A stretch of 9,376 nt of DNA. Origin: Desulfobacteria bacterium. GTDB taxonomy: Bacteria > Desulfobacterota > Desulfobacteria > Desulfobacterales > C00003060. Where the stretch lies: positions 1-9,376 of the forward strand of contig JAQYWL010000370.1 of NCBI GenBank assembly GCA_030145035.1, read 5' to 3'. Shown here one piece after another: positions 6,615 through 9,376 of this stretch. The stretch's first letter is position 1. Every line of letters starts with the position of its first letter. Position numbers and translations under genes: made by a program. Under the pieces are notes generated by a model, which searched no databases, was not told the origin of the DNA, and saw only the letters and a list, made by a program, of their open reading frames with translations.

Positions 6615-6812
6615 ATAGTCAACAAATTTAGAGAACTGTATGTGAAATCAGGAGAGATGGACCGGAAATTGGGCAGGAAGCTGAACGACGGGATTAGGCT
6701 AAGGAACAAGGCTCGATATGATTCCCATGGCGAGATAGGTGAGAAGGAAGCTCAGGAAATGATAAGACTGGCAACGACCCTTATTGACCAATTAAACCGA
6801 AAGTTAAGCTAA
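6615..6812 (+). pseudogene. HEPN-domain protein, C-terminal remnant
   Basis: One frame ending in TAA at 6810-6812 encodes FRELYVKSGEMDRKLGRKLN, then DGIRLRNKARYDSHGEIGEK, then EAQEMIRLATTLIDQL. This is the C-terminal half of a PF05168-type HEPN domain: a helix with the LNDxxxLRNKARYD motif, then the E/K-rich last helix. The usual first 60-70 residues are absent. The frame stays open upstream to a stop at about 6549 but the residues do not look like HEPN, and only a GTG (6642) or ATG (6657) could start it. HEPN proteins are often RNases or partners of nucleotidyltransferases in toxin-antitoxin pairs. A remnant is more likely than a 56-residue gene. Confidence 0.68.
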
Positions 6813-6821
6813 AATCCAAAA

Positions 6822-7190
6822 TTGAAGATCACGGCAGACTATCGAGAGGAGGCATCAGGCCTCATAGATTTGCTCAAGAAAGAGGATATTTTTATCGAGG
6901 TAAAAAAGGTCCTTTATGGTGATTACATTATAAATAATTCTATAACCATTGAACGAAAAACTGCCAGCGACTTTCTCATGTCGATCATTGACGGGAGACT
7001 ATTCAAGCAACTTTCAAACCTGAAAATATATTGTACCAATCCGATTCTTCTTATTGAAGGCAATCCCTACAAAACAGATCTCAATTTTAACCGTATGGCT
7101 ATTAAGGGAGCCCTTATATCAGCCCAAGCCATATGGTACATTCCAGTTGTTTTTTCTCGTTCTAAAGAAGACACAACAGACATTTCATGA
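6822..7190 (+). CDS. XPF/ERCC4-type nuclease domain (split from its HhH domain)
   Basis: The 122-residue product carries the whole XPF/Mus81/Hef nuclease core. It shows DYRE (6-9), YGDYII with D34, and IERKTASDF with E44-R45-K46 and D50, which is the GD...ERKxxxD metal site, followed by GRLFKQLSNLK and LLIEGNP. Such enzymes cut branched or flapped DNA and normally continue into a tandem HhH domain. Here the frame ends at a TGA (7188-7190) exactly where a linker to the HhH part is expected. The start is a TTG at 6822, chosen because the motif DYRE must lie near the N terminus; no clear ribosome site is seen. The catalytic residues are all present, so the half may fold on its own. Either a recent one-base deletion or a functional split explains the stop. 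Confidence 0.8.
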   Translation: MKITADYREEASGLIDLLKKEDIFIEVKKVLYGDYIINNSITIERKTASDFLMSIIDGRLFKQLSNLKIYCTNPILLIEGNPYKTDLNFNRMAIKGALISAQAIWYIPVVFSRSKEDTTDIS

Positions 7191-7453
7191 TGATAGGCAG
7201 GCAGGAGGAAACCTATATTGATGTTGTACCTTTACGGGGTGGTTACCGACCAAAAAGATTAAAGTCAAAGCAGTTATATCTATTGCAGGGACTGCCTCAA
7301 GTCGGACCGATGCTTGCCAAGAGGCTGATGGCGCATTTCAAGTCTGTTTCGAAAATAATGAATGCTTCGATAGATGAGTTGACAGAAGTTGATGGAATTG
7401 GAAGGGTTTCAGCGACGAAAATTCGGGAGGTTCTGGATACAGAGTGTACTTAA
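7187..7453 (+). CDS. Helix-hairpin-helix domain, continuation of the XPF/ERCC4 nuclease
   Basis: This 88-residue frame starts at an ATG that overlaps the stop of the nuclease half as ATGA. It contains two HhH motifs of the XPF/RuvA type: LQGLPQVGPMLAKRLMAHF (33-51) and LTEVDGIGRVSATKIREVL (66-84), which bind DNA backbone. The stretch DVVPLRGGYRPKRLKSKQL is the usual bridge between nuclease and HhH in bacterial single-chain homologues as I remember them. One extra base near 7185-7187 would join both halves into a single protein of about 210 residues. Whether the cell makes two subunits by coupled translation or the gene is broken cannot be told from one sequence. The end of this domain is duplicated downstream. 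Confidence 0.75.
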   Translation: MMIGRQEETYIDVVPLRGGYRPKRLKSKQLYLLQGLPQVGPMLAKRLMAHFKSVSKIMNASIDELTEVDGIGRVSATKIREVLDTECT

Positions 7454-7503
7454 AGCGGCGAAGCCGCGTTATATAAAATTGCGAAGCAATTTTATGGAGT
7501 GTA
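7388..7503 (+). repeat. Tandem unit 1: HhH tail plus double-hairpin element
   Basis: It spans the last HhH motif, the stop codon, the double hairpin (7453-7495) and the following TATGGAG. Its first 66 bp align without gaps to 7515-7580 (46 of 66 identical by my count), at an offset of exactly 127 bp. The same offset holds on through the first hairpin. Confidence 0.8.
7453..7495 (+). repeat. Double-hairpin dispersed element, copy 2
   Basis: GCGGC (7455-7459) pairs with GCCGC (7463-7467) around GAA. ATAAAATTGC (7473-7482) pairs with GCAATTTTAT (7486-7495) around GAA. Compared with copy 1 on the opposite strand, the long stem differs by C to T on one arm and G to A on the other, so the stem stays perfect. 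Confidence 0.9.
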
Positions 7504-7514
7504 ACGAAACGATG

Positions 7515-7625
7515 GTTGAGGGTATTGGAAAGCTCTCCGCAGAGAAAATCAGGGAAGTGCTCGATTCTGAGTATGTTTGAAGCGACATAGTCACGTTTTA
7601 TAATAGTTGACAAGTATGGAGAGTT
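7515..7625 (+). pseudogene. Tandem unit 2: diverged second copy of the HhH tail with decayed hairpin
   Basis: The frame at 7515 encodes VEGIGKLSAEKIREVLDSEY and a final V before TGA (7578-7580). The first copy reads VDGIGRVSATKIREVLDTEC and a final T. Changes are mostly synonymous or conservative, which suggests both tails were once under selection in real genes. There is no start codon or upstream HhH for this copy, so it is a fragment. After the stop, AAGCG (7580) and CGTT (7594) keep the 127-bp offset to unit 1. The first hairpin is nearly kept (GCGAC/GTCAC, one mismatch), the long stem is decayed by about five missing bases, and TATGGAG (7615) closes the unit. Confidence 0.72.
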
Positions 7626-7701
7626 AATGCATATTGGCCCTCGTCCCCCATTATCCCCAGTTTTATTGTGAATAAACTCCTCATATAGAAGAAAGTCGTC
7701 T

Positions 7702-7926
7702 ATGACAGAAAAAAATAAAGACTTGATACTGAGATGGATCAAAGGCTGGAGAGACACCGGACAGGAATTGGAACGAATGCGGCATGAGCGAATCAGGCAA
7801 TCCGATACCTCCCGAGCAATCCAGAGTTTGGATGACGCCTTTAAGGTAGCTATTCTTCATCATAAGCCCAAGCCTTATTCGGGTTTAGTGGAACAGCAAG
7901 AGCTTTTTAAAAGTTTGCGACAATGA
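7702..7926 (+). CDS. Small protein paired with a nucleotidyltransferase (putative antitoxin)
   Basis: This is a 74-residue, charged, mostly helical protein with no membrane segment: WIKGWRDTGQELERMRHERI, then SLDDAFKVAIL and a tail GLVEQQELFKSLRQ. I recognise the pattern from small genes placed directly before AbiEii-like nucleotidyltransferases, but I know of no tested function. The gene has a purine-rich site (GAAGAAAG at about 7688) before its ATG. Its stop overlaps the next start as ATGA (7923-7926), so the two are translationally coupled, the usual arrangement of two-gene toxin-antitoxin systems with the antitoxin first. An antitoxin role is inference from size and order. Confidence 0.72.
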   Translation: MTEKNKDLILRWIKGWRDTGQELERMRHERIRQSDTSRAIQSLDDAFKVAILHHKPKPYSGLVEQQELFKSLRQ

Positions 7927-8486
7927 TCCCGCTTTTTCAACTGGCTTCGGACCTCCAGGGTTTGTTTGAAAGAAACAGGTGGCGATTTAGTTTTATCGGA
8001 GGAATTGCGCTTCAAAGATGGGGAGAGCCACGCTTGACTGTGGATGTAGATGTCGCGTTGCTGACCGGTTTCGGCACGGAGGAACCCTATATTGATGAAC
8101 TAATGAAACATTACGAGGGGCGCAGAGAGGATACAAAAGAATTCGCCCTTGAGCGGAGGGTGCTGCTGTTGCGATCATCGGGAGATATAGGTATAGACAT
8201 CGTACTGGCTGCGCTGCCTTTCGAGGAAAATGTGGTAGACCACTCGACACACTATGAATTCATGCCCGGCCTTAAACTCCTTACATGCTCAGCCGAGGAT
8301 TTGATTGTCATGAAAACATTTGCTGATCGGGGTCAGGATTGGGTAGATGTGGAGGGTGTCATCGTCCGTCAGCAAGGCAACCTCGATTGGGCCTATATTT
8401 TTGAGGAGCTTTCCCCTCTGTGCGAGTTGAAAGAATCGCCGGAAATTATCAAAAAGCTGGTGTCCATCCGCAGCAAATTAACATAA
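7923..8486 (+). CDS. Nucleotidyltransferase of the AbiEii/AbiGii-like group (putative toxin)
   Basis: This 187-residue product has the nucleotidyltransferase fold. FIGGIALQRWGEPRLTVDVD (24-43) holds the GG...DxD catalytic motif (G26-G27, D41, D43), and IGIDIVLAALPFEE supplies the third acidic residue D92. SAEDLIVMKTFADRGQDWVD (about 123-142) is the conserved C-terminal helix with Lys found in this group. Members of the group include AbiEii-type toxins that modify tRNA or other targets with nucleotides. The intact motif set and the coupled upstream gene suggest a working module, in contrast to the second module downstream. No ribosome site is visible, so expression likely depends on coupling. 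The true substrate is unknown. A housekeeping nucleotide-transfer role cannot be excluded. Confidence 0.8.
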   Translation: MIPLFQLASDLQGLFERNRWRFSFIGGIALQRWGEPRLTVDVDVALLTGFGTEEPYIDELMKHYEGRREDTKEFALERRVLLLRSSGDIGIDIVLAALPFEENVVDHSTHYEFMPGLKLLTCSAEDLIVMKTFADRGQDWVDVEGVIVRQQGNLDWAYIFEELSPLCELKESPEIIKKLVSIRSKLT

Positions 8487-8575
8487 CTGCTTATCCACTA
8501 AGAGCAGGCCTGGTGAAGGACCTCAAAGAGGCAGATGAGAGAAACTTCCCTTTATGGACCTCTTTCGTGGCCCGT
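8486..8575 (+). pseudogene. Possible IS200/RAYT-type transposase C-terminal scrap
   Basis: Immediately after the nucleotidyltransferase stop one frame reads TAYPLRAGLVKDLKEADERN and then FPLWTSFVAR. This resembles the C-terminal block of Y1-type transposases, commonly NPxRAGLVxDxxEY...PYSG. The HUH and catalytic Tyr regions are absent. Downstream (8590-8610) a small palindrome, CGTTC-G-GAACG, and a TGTCCCC word recall sequence seen near such elements. The match is short, so the identification is tentative. Confidence 0.38.
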
Positions 8576-8613
8576 GGGTTTAGGAACGTTCGGAACGAAT
8601 GTCCCCTTATACC

Positions 8614-8648
8614 ATCCGTCCCTCAATCCTCAATATTGTCCAATTGAG
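8614..8648. repeat. Short heptad repeat tract, CCTCAAT type
   Basis: CCTCAAT is perfect twice (8621-8634), flanked by degenerate 7-bp units (ATTGTCC next). It is the weakest of the heptad tracts. Confidence 0.5.
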
Positions 8649-8780
8649 CAAGAGAAAGTTAAAAAGTAAAGATGTCCCCGATCTCAGTTGCGGTGGGCTA
8701 AACAGACAGAATGGACAGAATAGATGGAGTAAGCTCAATTATAGAAAATGCATCCTGTACAAAAGAGTTCATTTCGATCA

Positions 8781-8933
8781 ATGACGCCTGAGCAGAAGCT
8801 GAGGGTCGTGCTCAACCTTTATTATTCTGCACGAAAACTCAAGCTATCCGGATTGCGTGAACAACATCCGGATTGGAGTGAAGATAAGCTTCGTGACAAG
8901 GTTCGAGAGATCTTTCTATATGCCCGAACATGA
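8781..8933 (+). CDS. Small protein paired with a second nucleotidyltransferase (putative antitoxin)
   Basis: From the ATG at 8781 the product is 50 residues, beginning MTPEQKLRVVLNLYYSARKL and ending DKVREIFLYART. I prefer this start to the ATG at 8748, which would add 11 residues (MHPVQKSSFRS) unlike the family as I recall it. Neither start has a clear ribosome site. This short helical protein is one I know only as a partner placed before nucleotidyltransferases, and the next frame starts inside its end with a 14-base overlap (ATG at 8920), a sign of tight coupling. The family has no function that I can name. It appears intact although its partner is broken. Confidence 0.72.
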   Translation: MTPEQKLRVVLNLYYSARKLKLSGLREQHPDWSEDKLRDKVREIFLYART

Positions 8934-9191
8934 TCTTTTTCTAATATTCATCAGCCGTTTGAACAAACTTGGTATCCGTTATATGGTGACAGGAGCTGTT
9001 GCGAGTGTCATTTATGGAGAACCCAGGTTGACTCATGACTTAGATCTGGTGATCGAACTGTCATCCGAAGATGTTGAAAGATTTGCAGCAGCTTTTCCCA
9101 TAGAAAATTTTACTGTCCACCACCCGAACTCATCAAGTTGGAAGTAAGCCGCCGCCAAAGAGGGCATTTTAACCTAGCTGAACCGCAATAG
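8920..9191 (+). pseudogene. Nucleotidyltransferase, frameshifted and truncated
   Basis: From the ATG at 8920 the frame gives MPEHDLFLIFISRLNKLGIR, then YMVTGAVASVIYGEPRLTHD with the following LDLVIEL. This has the nucleotidyltransferase motif, with TG in place of the canonical GG and DLD as the acidic pair. At a run of four T (9108-9111) the frame shifts: in frame it ends as TVHHPNSSSWK at 9147, but the +2 frame reads YCPPPELIKLEVSRRQRGHF and then NL, as expected for this family. One more T would restore it. Even then it stops at TAG 9189-9191 shortly after RGHFNL, where family members run on for roughly 90-100 residues. Two lesions therefore make this a dead gene, unless the T-run is a sequencing error and the end is a junction. 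Confidence 0.78.
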
Positions 9192-9325
9192 CGAGCGCAT
9201 TCCCCGTCCGCCTCAGGTGGACTGCAGGGATTTTCAAAACAAGATACAGCTATACTGCTTTTAACTTTCATCCGACTCGATACCTTGACCTATTTGCGTT
9301 TTGGCGATTCAACGATTCTCATATG
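9192..9325. other. Non-coding stretch with one hairpin
   Basis: No gene is seen on either strand. GTCCGCC (9206-9212) and GGTGGAC (9216-9222) can pair with one G-T wobble around TCA. The flanking CCC and GGG could extend the stem across a small bulge, and a short T-run follows, so it might end a transcript. Confidence 0.4.
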
Positions 9326-9376
9326 AGCTTTCAGCCTTCTGCTCGTATGCTTTCAGCTTTCAGCCTTGAGCTTTCA
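9326..9376. repeat. Heptad repeat tract, GCTTTCA type, cut by the window end
   Basis: Units of GCTTTCA and GCCTTGA or GCCTTCT follow in 7-bp phase with one extra T near the middle, and run off the end of the window. The unit is close to the GCTATCA units in the coding linker at 4223. Confidence 0.75.

Noticed and set aside
7442..7503. GAGTGTA on both sides of hairpin copy 2 (7442-7448 and 7497-7503) as a 7-bp target-site duplication of a mobile element.
   Set aside because: The tandem unit downstream shows homology running through both edges of the hairpin, with similar GAGTA and GGAGAGT words, so the match is better explained by duplication of the whole unit. Copy 1 has no such flanks.
7389..7580. 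A 63-residue open frame across the hairpin and the second HhH tail.
   Set aside because: Its first part is the wrong frame of the real HhH gene. Only its last 21 residues are meaningful, and they are reported as the tail fragment.
9113..9271. Minus-strand open frame starting at about 9271 (MKVKSSIAVSC...).
   Set aside because: It runs antisense through the nucleotidyltransferase remnant, with no recognisable domain and an odd Cys-rich composition.

Overview
The window looks like a chromosomal piece of a Desulfobacterota (old Deltaproteobacteria) genome. The basis is protein style and gene content: a divergent RuvA, a ruvC-ruvA-ruvB order, a WbpB-WbpD type fusion, and nucleotidyltransferase gene pairs of the kind I associate with that group. 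This is an inference without any database search. All confident genes lie on the + strand.

Positions 1-2058 are housekeeping: the 3' end of ruvC, then ruvA and ruvB, which overlap by one base. RuvC cuts Holliday junctions and RuvAB migrates them. Between ruvC and ruvA are two tracts of 7-bp tandem repeats. A double-hairpin element starts inside the ruvB stop codon. Positions 2130-2987 encode a DUF62-type S-adenosylmethionine hydrolase.

Positions 3172-6536 look like surface polysaccharide or envelope functions: a fused sugar-nucleotide dehydrogenase/N-acetyltransferase, an exported ComEA-like helix-hairpin-helix protein, a 470-bp gap with a promoter and a tandem operator, and a winged-helix protein with a Rossmann-like C-terminal domain.

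Positions 6537-9376 are an accessory strip in decay. It holds a HEPN-domain remnant, an XPF/ERCC4 nuclease split from its HhH domain at an ATGA overlap, a duplicated HhH tail carrying hairpins, an intact two-gene nucleotidyltransferase module of toxin-antitoxin style, a transposase-like scrap, and a second nucleotidyltransferase module that is frameshifted and truncated.

The structure not explained by genes falls into four classes. (1) A 43-bp double hairpin occurs at 2058-2100 and, inverted, at 7453-7495, with a compensatory base-pair change, and there is a decayed third copy at 7580-7621. (2) Degenerate 7-bp-period tracts occur at six places with different unit sequences; two run up to start codons that lack a Shine-Dalgarno sequence, and one lies inside a coding linker. 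(3) Two end-to-end 15-bp palindromes overlap a predicted -10 box. (4) A diverged pair of roughly 60-bp elements with exactly conserved internal spacing lies in the intergenic regions at 2993 and 5668. I do not see one complete new multigene system. The repeat classes are the most likely undescribed material.
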